Assembly (NCBI GenBank): GCA_015492195.1
Contig: WGFP01000172.1
Location: 1-7,701, forward strand
Direction: 5' to 3'
DNA from: Acidiferrobacterales bacterium
GTDB lineage: Bacteria > Pseudomonadota > Gammaproteobacteria > Acidiferrobacterales > Sulfurifustaceae
Length of the DNA: 7,701 nt
Positions 1 through 5,653 of this stretch are shown piece after piece. The notes below the pieces were generated by a model. That model did not search any database, was not told the DNA's origin, and worked only from the letters and a program-made list of their open reading frames with translations. Position numbers and translations under genes: made by a program. Position 1 is the stretch's first letter; each line of letters begins with the position of its first letter.

Positions 1-1142
1 CCTTTGAAAATCCCTCTTGCAAGTTTTCGTTGGAATCTAGGGGTGCGCAATTTTTTCTCTTCAGAAGGATTGGAAATAAATGCGACTTCAACAAGCACGG
101 AGGGAATATCCGGCGCCTTGAGTACGGTAAACCCGGCCTGCCTGACGCGGTTCATATGAACCGGACCGACATGCTTTAACTCCGATAATATATCCTGTCC
201 CAGGGTCAGGCTGTCCTGAATCGTTTTCGTCTGCGACAAATCCAGCAACACCTTGGCCAACAAATCATCCTTGTCGTTCAGGCTGACGCCGCCGATGAGG
301 TCCGAGGCGTTTTCCTTGTCGGCGATGAATTTCGCCATGGCGTCGGTGGCGCCCCTTTGCGACAAGGCATACACGGACGATCCGTAGGCGCGCTTGCCGG
401 GTATCGCGTCGGCGTGGATGGAAATAAAAACGTCCGCCTTGTATCGGCGCGCCTTGCGAAAACGATCACGCAGACCGATGTAATAATCGCCTTTGCGTAT
501 CATCAACGGCCGCATGTCCGGCGCCCGGGCGATCAGTTTTTCCAGTTCACGGGCCACGGCAAGCGTCACCTTTTTTTCACGGGTGCGGTAACGTCGCCCG
601 ATCGCCCCCGGGTCCTCGCCGCCGTGTCCGGCGTCAATGGCAATGACAAATTCTCGTTTTATGGGTCCGGCTAAGGGTGTTTTTGCGGCGGTGGAAGGCT
701 TTTTTCTTTTTCCAACCGCAATCTTTTTCGCCTCCTTCTCCGCCGCCTTCGCGTCATAAAGATCGATCACCAGGCGATGCCCGTACGGACCGGCCGGCTT
801 CAGCACAAAGGTGCGGGGGCGCGTTTCGGCCTTGAGGTCCAGGACGATGCGCAAGGTTCTGGCGTTGGGCCTTCCGGTTCGCACGCCGGCGAGAAGCGGG
901 CCGCTCCCATCCAGCTTCGGCAGTTGCCCTTGCAGCCGCGCATTATCCATGTCGATGACGATGCGGTGAGGATCGCGGAGCGTAAACAGACGATGTTCGA
1001 GTGGTGCGCTCAGATCAAACACCAGTCGGGTGTGGTCCGGGGCGCGCCATTGGCGCAGGTTTTTGACGGAGACCGGGGCCGCTTGGCTGGAAAGGTAGGT
1101 AAAGCCGAGAAAAAGGAGGAGCAGGAGACGCGCGGTCCTCAT
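1..1142 (-). CDS. amiB: N-acetylmuramoyl-L-alanine amidase, AmiB/AmiC type (partial, C-terminus beyond window)
   Basis: Periplasmic zinc amidase that cleaves the bond between N-acetylmuramic acid and the stem peptide, splitting septal peptidoglycan during cell separation. I translated 380 codons; the frame is open at the left edge. Residues 1-22 form a Sec-type signal peptide (M-R-T-A-R, then a Leu-rich core) without a twin-arginine motif. An AMIN domain follows at about 24-130 (LRQWRAPDHTRLVFDLS at 29-45), then a Lys/Ala-rich linker at about 135-160. The Amidase_3 domain starts near 163. Expected zinc ligands are H173 (in DAGHGGEDPG), E189 (in RTREKKVTL) and H243 (in SIHADA), with catalytic E352 (in LVEVAFISNPSEE). 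Residues about 260-312 match the regulatory helical insertion of AmiA/B/C enzymes, which need an EnvC/NlpD-type activator. The start has GGAGG four nt upstream and overlaps the tsaE stop (ATGA). AmiB proteins are often longer and may carry LysM, so part of the C-terminus is missing. AmiC is the alternative name; the tsaE-adjacent position favours AmiB. Confidence 0.94.
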   Translation of the reverse strand, partial: MRTARLLLLLFLGFTYLSSQAAPVSVKNLRQWRAPDHTRLVFDLSAPLEHRLFTLRDPHRIVIDMDNARLQGQLPKLDGSGPLLAGVRTGRPNARTLRIVLDLKAETRPRTFVLKPAGPYGHRLVIDLYDAKAAEKEAKKIAVGKRKKPSTAAKTPLAGPIKREFVIAIDAGHGGEDPGAIGRRYRTREKKVTLAVARELEKLIARAPDMRPLMIRKGDYYIGLRDRFRKARRYKADVFISIHADAIPGKRAYGSSVYALSQRGATDAMAKFIADKENASDLIGGVSLNDKDDLLAKVLLDLSQTKTIQDSLTLGQDILSELKHVGPVHMNRVRQAGFTVLKAPDIPSVLVEVAFISNPSEEKKLRTPRFQRKLARGIFK

Positions 1143-1615
1143 TTCCCCTCCGGGGGCGTTTTAGTGAGGCCGCCTAACAGTGTTTCACCTCGTTCGCTTT
1201 GCGCCGTCAATTGCACGCTGCGCCCCGTATTGCATGGCTGAATGATAACGTCTATGTCCGGCGGAGGCAAAAGCCGCTCGGCGCGTTCCGCCCATTCGAT
1301 CACGCACACATTCGTACCCTGAAAATAGTCACGTATCCCCAAGAATTCCAGTTCTTCCGAATCCTTCAGGCGATACAGATCGACATGATAAAGAGTGAGT
1401 CCCTCTAGCTGATAGGGTTCGACGAGAGTGAAGGTCGGGCTTTTGACGGCCATCCTGTGGCCAAGGGCGCGCAGAACGCCGCGCACCAAGGTGGTCTTGC
1501 CGGCCCCAAGCGGGCCGTTCACATAGATCAGGCGCACGGCCCGAATACCGCGGGCCAGCCGGGCGCCCAGCGCTTCCATATCCGTTGCCGAGGAGACGTG
1601 TATTTCAACTCCCAT
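1139..1615 (-). CDS. tsaE: tRNA threonylcarbamoyladenosine biosynthesis ATPase TsaE
   Basis: Cytoplasmic P-loop ATPase that works with TsaB and TsaD (and TsaC product) to make N6-threonylcarbamoyladenosine at position 37 of ANN-decoding tRNAs. The 158-residue protein is close to the roughly 153 of E. coli YjeE. A Walker A motif lies at 34-42 (GPLGAGKTT), a family block SPTFTLVEPY at 59-68, HVDLYRL at 77-83 with the acidic Asp79, the conserved EELEFLGIRDY at 87-97, and VIEWAER at 105-111. The frame stays open 56 codons further upstream, but that stretch is Arg/Pro/Cys-rich, lies inside nnr and matches nothing in TsaE. The ATG at 1615 fits the family N-terminus. This start overlaps the nnr stop by 11 nt and lacks a clear ribosome site, which suggests translation by reinitiation after nnr. 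The stop overlaps the amiB start (ATGA). Confidence 0.95.
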   Translation of the reverse strand: MGVEIHVSSATDMEALGARLARGIRAVRLIYVNGPLGAGKTTLVRGVLRALGHRMAVKSPTFTLVEPYQLEGLTLYHVDLYRLKDSEELEFLGIRDYFQGTNVCVIEWAERAERLLPPPDIDVIIQPCNTGRSVQLTAQSERGETLLGGLTKTPPEGK

Positions 1616-3104
1616 ACGTCGCCAACCGATTGATGCGCACACGAATGCAGGACAACAGGTCGGTGGCGAGCAACCCAATCTCGCCACCGGCGCCGGCCGC
1701 GGCGTCACCGGCCGCGGCGTGCAGCCACACTCCCGTACGCGCGGCCTGCAATGGTTCGAGGCCCTGCGCCCACAACGCCGCAATCACGCCGGTCAGGATA
1801 TCGCCCATGCCGCCGCTTGCCATTCCCGGGTTGCCCCGGTCGCACAGGCTGATTACCTCCGTGCCTTGCGCTGCAATCAATGCCCCCGACCCTTTCAACA
1901 CACACACTCCCCCGTAACGTTCCACGATCGCGCGCGCGGCCGCGAAGCGGTCGTTTTGAATGTCGCGATTCGTAACGCCGAGCAACCTTGCCGCCTCGCC
2001 GGGATGCGGGGTGAGTATCCAGTCCTCGCGCGCGGCCGGGTCCGCCGCCAACAAGTTGAGGGCGTCGGCGTCGACGACCATGGGTAAACGGGCATCCATC
2101 GCCGCGCCCATCAACGCGCGCGCCCACTTTCCCTGGCCGATGCCCGGACCCAGGGCAATTACCTTGGCACGGGAGAGCAACGAGGATAAATCGCGGGCAC
2201 TGTTCACGCCAAAGGAAAGCAGCTCGGGACGCGTGACGCTTATCTGGGCGGCATGGGCGGGGTGCGTGGCGACACTGACCAGACCGGCGCCGGCGCGGTA
2301 GGCGGCCTCCCCCGCCATGCGCGCCGCCCCCATCATGCCCTGCGCGCCGCCGATGACCAGCACATGGCCGGCATCACCCTTGTGTGCATCGCGCGCGCGC
2401 ACGGAAACGAGTCCCTGCAAGGTACTTTCCGTGATGCGCCGGGCATACGGGGTGATTGTCGTATAGATATCCGGCGGCACACCCAAGCCGTCGAAATAAA
2501 TCGCACCGCTTTGCTCCCGCCCGCGGCCGGTGTAGAGACCGGCTTTCAAACCGATGAACGTGATGGTTGCCTGCGCGCGCACGGCGGCGCCCAACACCTG
2601 GCCGGTATCGGCATGCAGTCCGGAAGGAATGTCCAATGATACCGTCGGCGCGGCGGCGCGGTTGACGGCCTCGATGGCGGCGCGCCATTCGTTTTGCACC
2701 TCGCGTTCCAGACCGGTACCGAGCAACGCATCAACAATGATGTCATGACCCGAAAGACGATTCGCCTCGAAACCCCGCATGGCGACACCGGCCTGCTCAC
2801 AAGCCCGGCGCGCCGCCGCGGCATCCCCCTTGATCCGCGCGGTCTCGCCCACGCTCATTACTTCCACCTCGAGGCCGGCCTCGTGAGCGAGGCGCGCCAC
2901 CACATAGCCGTCGCCGCCGTTGTTGCCCGGACCGCAGATCACGGCAATGCGCCGCGCACGCGGGAACAACGTTCGCAACAAAATGTAGGCGGCCTTCCCC
3001 GCGCGCTCCATCAACACACTGCCCGGAATGCCGCGTTCCTCAATGGCGATGCGGTCCAGTTCGCGTACCTGCGCGGCACGGTAAAGGGTTTCGGGTAATG
3101 TCAT
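1605..3104 (-). CDS. nnr: Bifunctional NAD(P)H-hydrate epimerase / ADP-dependent NAD(P)H-hydrate dehydratase
   Basis: Cytoplasmic metabolite-repair enzyme that restores hydrated, damaged NADH and NADPH. The N-terminal half (YjeF_N) interconverts R- and S-NAD(P)HX, and the C-terminal half (ribokinase-like) dehydrates the S form using ADP. The 499-residue length is near E. coli YjeF (about 515), so both domains appear complete. Epimerase marks are GPGNNGGDGYVVARL (58-72), VDALLGTGL (124-132) and DIPSG (158-162). Dehydratase marks are HKGDAGHVLVIGG (241-253), GPGIGQG (319-325), VVDADALN (343-350), LTPHPGE (364-370), KGSG (404-407) and NPGMASGGMGDILTG (425-439), whose Asp435 is the expected catalytic residue. 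The start at 3104 has AAGGA about ten nt upstream and gives the usual short N-terminus before the epimerase helix. It is the first gene of the nnr-tsaE-amiB operon and is divergent from queG. Confidence 0.96.
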   Translation of the reverse strand: MTLPETLYRAAQVRELDRIAIEERGIPGSVLMERAGKAAYILLRTLFPRARRIAVICGPGNNGGDGYVVARLAHEAGLEVEVMSVGETARIKGDAAAARRACEQAGVAMRGFEANRLSGHDIIVDALLGTGLEREVQNEWRAAIEAVNRAAAPTVSLDIPSGLHADTGQVLGAAVRAQATITFIGLKAGLYTGRGREQSGAIYFDGLGVPPDIYTTITPYARRITESTLQGLVSVRARDAHKGDAGHVLVIGGAQGMMGAARMAGEAAYRAGAGLVSVATHPAHAAQISVTRPELLSFGVNSARDLSSLLSRAKVIALGPGIGQGKWARALMGAAMDARLPMVVDADALNLLAADPAAREDWILTPHPGEAARLLGVTNRDIQNDRFAAARAIVERYGGVCVLKGSGALIAAQGTEVISLCDRGNPGMASGGMGDILTGVIAALWAQGLEPLQAARTGVWLHAAAGDAAAGAGGEIGLLATDLLSCIRVRINRLATYGS

Positions 3105-3243
3105 ATAATACGAATCCTTACGAATTTATTTTACATAGACGGAATTAACAGGACTCACATGATCTCACGAAAACAGGAACTAATGGATACTATCTATTCA
3201 GGAATAATGTATTGTTTATCCTGTAAATCCTGTCCGTTTTATA
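3105..3243. promoter_or_regulatory. Divergent nnr/queG intergenic region
   Basis: This 139-nt AT-rich gap must supply transcription starts for nnr (leftward) and queG (rightward), unless queG is read from elsewhere. Most of it is occupied by a degenerate 9-nt-periodic inverted repeat listed separately. The only near-perfect core promoter element I see is TATAAT at 3240-3245 on the plus strand, which runs into the annotated queG start codon; no good -35 lies at the usual distance. On the minus strand an AT-rich stretch around 3121-3136 could hold a -10 for nnr, but no clear hexamer pair stands out. Promoter assignment here is inference. Confidence 0.4.
3138..3240. repeat. Degenerate palindromic repeat with 9-nt units (ACAGGATTT-like)
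   Basis: On the plus strand the left arm reads as consecutive units starting with AC: ACGGAATTA (3139-3147), ACAGGACTC (3148-3156), ACATGATCTC (3157-3166), ACGAAA (3167-3172) and ACAGGAACT (3173-3181). The right arm, read on the minus strand from 3237 to 3218, is ACGG, ACAGGATTT, ACAGGAT. The reverse complement of the right arm matches the left arm from 3139 (ACGGA, ATT, ACAGGA) except for a four-base gap and one or two mismatches. The whole is therefore an imperfect inverted repeat with periodic arms. Similar strings such as 'cctgtaaatcctgtc' are familiar to me as intergenic sequence in many unrelated bacteria, but I cannot name a described family. It fills most of the gap between nnr and queG. 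Confidence 0.6.
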
Positions 3244-3245
3244 AT
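3240..3245 (+). promoter_or_regulatory. Possible -10 box (TATAAT) overlapping the queG start
   Basis: TATAAT at 3240-3245 is an exact sigma-70 -10 consensus. It overlaps the first in-frame queG ATG (3244-3246). If used, transcription would start near 3252 and the in-frame ATG at 3253 would lie at the very 5' end of the mRNA. The region 17 nt upstream (around 3217-3222, TATCCT) is a poor -35; TTGTTT at 3212-3217 is spaced too far. It could be chance in AT-rich DNA. Confidence 0.2.
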
Positions 3246-4353
3246 GATAGATATGATAAAACCGATTGCACATGATACGGCACAACCGCCACGCTCCGTA
3301 AAGGAAAGAATCGACTTTGCGCGTCTGGCCGTTGATATCAAGGCATGGGGGCGGGAGCTTGGGTTTCAGCACCTCGGCATCGCCGATACCGATCTCGGTG
3401 ACGCCGAAACGCACCTGCTGAATTGGCTGGGACGGGGTCGGCACGGGGAGATGGCCTACATGGCGACCCACGGCACGCGCCGCAGCCGCCCGCAGGAGCT
3501 CATTCCGGGAACACAACGCGTGATCTTGGCGCGCATGGATTACCTGCCCCAAGGGTCCCGTGAGAGCGAAACGGTTTTGAACCATCCCGACCTCGGTTTT
3601 GTCTCGCGCTACGCCTTGGGAAGGGACTACCATAAGGTATTGCGCCGGCGGCTGCACAAACTGGCCGAACGGATCCAGCACGCGGTCGGGTCCTTTGCCT
3701 ACCGTGTCTTCACCGACAGCGCGCCCGTCCTGGAGAAGGCCCTGGCGGAGAAGGCGGGGTTGGGTTGGATCGGCAAACACACCAATCTCATTCACCGGGA
3801 AACCGGCTCGTGGTTTTTTCTCGGCGAACTCTACACGGATCTCCCTTTGCCGGTGGATACGCCCGCGGAAAACCACTGCGGGACATGCCGCGCTTGCCTG
3901 GATGTTTGTCCGACGCGGGCCATCGTCGCGCCTTATGAACTTGATGCCCGCCGCTGCATTTCCTACCTGACCATCGAGCTGCGCGGTTCCATTCCGGTTG
4001 AATTGCGGCCGCTGATGGGCAATCGCATTTACGGCTGCGATGACTGTCAGATCATTTGTCCCTGGAACCGTTTTGCCCGGACCACAAACGAACGCGATTT
4101 TGCCCCGCGCCACGGCCTCGATGCGCCGGCGCTTGCGGCGCTCTTTGCCTGGTCGGAAGCGGAATTTCTGAAACGCACCGAGGGTTCGGCCATCCGGCGC
4201 ATCGGCTACGAATGCTGGCTCAGGAACATCGCCGTGGCGCTCGGCAATGCCCCCACGAGCGATGCGGTGCTAACGGCCCTGAAGGCCCGTTCCCGCCATC
4301 CCTCGGCGCTCGTGCGGGAACACGTGCGCTGGGCGTTACAACAACATAGCTAA
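3244..4353 (+). CDS. queG: Epoxyqueuosine reductase QueG
   Basis: Cobalamin-dependent iron-sulfur enzyme that reduces epoxyqueuosine to queuosine in the wobble position of GUN-decoding tRNAs, the last step of the pathway. The 369-residue protein tracks E. coli YjeS/QueG closely from about residue 27 (LAVDIKAWGRELGFQ) onward. FVSRYALGRDYHK is at 119-131, and FTDSAP at 156-161 carries the expected catalytic Asp158. Two ferredoxin-like [4Fe-4S] sites are complete: C212, C215, C218, C222 (CGTCRACLDVCP) and C238, C265, C268, C272 (CDDCQIICPWN). A HEAT-like tRNA-binding tail includes EGSAIRRIGYECWLRNIAVALGNAP (313-337). The first ATG adds about 20 residues to the E. coli N-terminus and has no visible ribosome site; ATG at 3253 (Met4) is an alternative. 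It is divergent from nnr, as in E. coli. Function is secure and the exact start is not. Confidence 0.96.
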   Translation: MIDMIKPIAHDTAQPPRSVKERIDFARLAVDIKAWGRELGFQHLGIADTDLGDAETHLLNWLGRGRHGEMAYMATHGTRRSRPQELIPGTQRVILARMDYLPQGSRESETVLNHPDLGFVSRYALGRDYHKVLRRRLHKLAERIQHAVGSFAYRVFTDSAPVLEKALAEKAGLGWIGKHTNLIHRETGSWFFLGELYTDLPLPVDTPAENHCGTCRACLDVCPTRAIVAPYELDARRCISYLTIELRGSIPVELRPLMGNRIYGCDDCQIICPWNRFARTTNERDFAPRHGLDAPALAALFAWSEAEFLKRTEGSAIRRIGYECWLRNIAVALGNAPTSDAVLTALKARSRHPSALVREHVRWALQQHS

Positions 4354-4358
4354 AAAAC

Positions 4359-4421
4359 TCACCGCTTTTATAAAAAATAGCAATTCTTAAATCTTTGCGT
4401 TCTTTGCGCCTTTGCGGTGAA
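4359..4421. repeat. Intergenic repeat with tandem CTTTGCG units and 7-bp inverted ends
   Basis: Between the convergent ends of queG and the zinc-ribbon gene, three copies of CTTTGCG start at 4393, 4402 and 4410 (spacing nine then eight nt). The last copy runs into GCGGTGA (4414-4420). The reverse complement TCACCGC lies at 4359-4365, so the segment has perfect 7-bp inverted ends around an AT-rich centre that includes the palindrome TTTTATAAAA (4366-4375). The left arm lacks the CTTTGCG complement beyond the ends, as if decayed. Strings like 'ctttgcgtctttgcggtgaa' are familiar to me from intergenic DNA of many bacterial phyla, but I cannot cite a named family. No GC stem plus T-run is present, so it is not a standard intrinsic terminator. 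Confidence 0.6.
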
Positions 4422-4429
4422 GATTTATT

Positions 4430-4960
4430 TCAAATCCGCCGGAACTCGGTTTTAAAACATTTTGGACAGGGTGGCAGATGTCCGGGTCTCTGTAGCGTGA
4501 CGAGTTCACCACAGGCGATACACTCGAAGGTCCCGCCGTAGATCGCCTCCCCGGTATGATACCCTTGATGCTCCAGTTTGCTGCCGACCTCCCGGAGCCA
4601 TTCTCCTACCGCCTGGGCGGCGTGACCAAGAAAGATACTCCCCCGATCACGCCATACCCCGAACAGGTCGGCGGTTTTGTCGGAAAATTTTTCCCACTTG
4701 GGACCCATTCTTTCCGCGGCGCTGGCCAAGTCTTTTTTCAGGGTATTCGCCACCTTGCTGATGGTCTCGCTGGTATGGCCACCCACCTCTTTCAGTTCCC
4801 TGGCGGCGCGGTCAACGGCTGACTTGATGGTGTCCGGATTTACGGTGTCGCGCACCTCCCCCAGAATTTTCTTAACATCAGCCCGCAGCTTTTCGTACGC
4901 CGCCAGCTCTTCTTTTTGTTGTCCCGTGTCCGGTTCAGTCTTTTTCTGCTCTTCAGTCAT
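4430..4960 (-). CDS. Zinc-ribbon protein of the YbeL/DUF1451 family
   Basis: A 176-residue soluble protein of unknown function. The N-terminal part is charged and helical (ERMGPKWEKFSD and similar), with likely amphipathic or coiled-coil helices over about residues 15-105. The C-terminal part resembles E. coli YbeL: EWLREVGSKLEHQGYHTGEA, then a rubredoxin-like knuckle pair C147-x2-C150 and C165-x2-C168, which should bind one zinc. There is no signal peptide or membrane segment. I chose ATG at 4960 because GGAGGG (4973-4968) sits seven nt upstream. An in-frame ATG at 4975 would add MEGAS, but it overlaps that ribosome site and its own nearest AGGAG is 12 nt away. The gene lies 59 nt downstream of orn on the same strand and is probably co-transcribed. 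It converges with queG. No function is inferred beyond metal binding. Confidence 0.85.
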   Translation of the reverse strand: MTEEQKKTEPDTGQQKEELAAYEKLRADVKKILGEVRDTVNPDTIKSAVDRAARELKEVGGHTSETISKVANTLKKDLASAAERMGPKWEKFSDKTADLFGVWRDRGSIFLGHAAQAVGEWLREVGSKLEHQGYHTGEAIYGGTFECIACGELVTLQRPGHLPPCPKCFKTEFRRI

Positions 4961-4967
4961 GCTTGCA

Positions 4968-4973
4968 CCCTCC
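4968..4973 (-). promoter_or_regulatory. Ribosome binding site deciding the zinc-ribbon start
   Basis: GGAGGG on the minus strand lies seven nt before ATG at 4960, ideal spacing. Because it overlaps the alternative upstream ATG at 4975, it favours the shorter protein. Confidence 0.55.
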
Positions 4974-5019
4974 ATGCATCATTGTCACTCCTGTAAAATC
5001 GGGACACAGCGCCCCAAAA

Positions 5020-5595
5020 TCAAGTCGTTTTCTCTATTCTCAAAAAGTGCTCGCGATAATACTTGAGCTCTTCGATGGACTCACGAATATCGTCAAGCGC
5101 CTTGTGGGTGTTCTTTTTGACAAAACCGTTAACCAACTCCGGCCTCCGACGGTACACCAGCTCCTTGATGGAGCTGACGTCGAGATTGCGGTAGTGGAAC
5201 CAGGCCTCGAGCTCCGGCATCAGACGCGCAAGAAAACGGCGGTCCTGACAAATACTGTTACCGCACATGGGGGATTTGTTCTTCGGGACATGCTGCTGAA
5301 TAAATGCCAGGGTCTGTTTTTCCGCCTCCGCTTCGCTCAGCGTGGAGGCCTTGACCCGCTCGATCAGGCCGGTATCGCGATGGGTGCGCTTGTTCCAATC
5401 ATCCATGCCGTCCAGCACCGAATCCGGCTGATGCACCGCCAGCACCGGTCCTTCGGCGATAGTGTTAAGCTCACCGTCGGTGATCACGGTGGCCACTTCA
5501 ATAATCCGATCGGAGTCGGGATTTAACCCTGTCATTTCTAGGTCAATCCAGATCAACCCATTGGTATTTTGCGAGCCGTTTGGTGCTTGCGGCAT
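5020..5595 (-). CDS. orn: Oligoribonuclease (3'-5' exoribonuclease, DEDDh)
   Basis: Cytoplasmic exonuclease that degrades the last short RNAs, mainly dinucleotides including pGpG from cyclic-di-GMP breakdown, to mononucleotides. The 191-residue protein compares with 181 in E. coli; the extra residues are at both ends. All DEDDh active-site residues are present: D18 and E20 in IDLEMTGL, D118 in CGNSICQDRRF, H164 and D169 in THKALDDIRES. The H-to-D spacing of five equals that of E. coli. Other family blocks are VHQPDSVLDGMDDWNKRTH (54-72), MPELEAWFHYRNLDVSSIKE (126-145) and ELKYYREHFL (176-185). The ATG at 5595 has GGGAG seven nt upstream. The gene is divergent from the M48 protease gene, with 58 nt between starts, and is followed by the zinc-ribbon gene. 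Orn is normally essential in E. coli-like bacteria. Confidence 0.97.
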   Translation of the reverse strand: MPQAPNGSQNTNGLIWIDLEMTGLNPDSDRIIEVATVITDGELNTIAEGPVLAVHQPDSVLDGMDDWNKRTHRDTGLIERVKASTLSEAEAEKQTLAFIQQHVPKNKSPMCGNSICQDRRFLARLMPELEAWFHYRNLDVSSIKELVYRRRPELVNGFVKKNTHKALDDIRESIEELKYYREHFLRIEKTT

Positions 5596-5653
5596 GCGTA
5601 ATCTCCCGATTTAATCTTACGGCGTATTTGGACGATAATAGCATCCCCTGACC

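Noticed and set aside
357..1241. Plus-strand open frames opposite amiB
   Set aside because: The minus strand encodes an intact amidase with all motifs; these frames are low-complexity shadows without plausible starts or domains.
1616..1783. A 56-residue upstream extension of tsaE
   Set aside because: It is Arg/Pro/Cys-rich, is encoded inside nnr in another frame, and is absent from TsaE proteins as I know them.
3138..3240. A CRISPR array
   Set aside because: Units are about 9 nt, contiguous and degenerate, with no 25-40 nt repeats, no spacers and no cas genes.
3190..4113. A 307-residue open frame on the minus strand antisense to queG
   Set aside because: It lies almost wholly inside queG, which has every catalytic and cluster residue. 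The antisense translation shows no recognisable domain and is a by-product of GC-rich codon use.
4366..4375. Bidirectional terminator at TTTTATAAAA
   Set aside because: It is an AT-only palindrome with no GC stem, so it would not form a stable terminator hairpin.
5620..5653. A core promoter between orn and the M48 gene (GATAAT near 5633)
   Set aside because: A -10-like string is present, but no matching -35 at proper spacing was found, so it is not listed as a feature.
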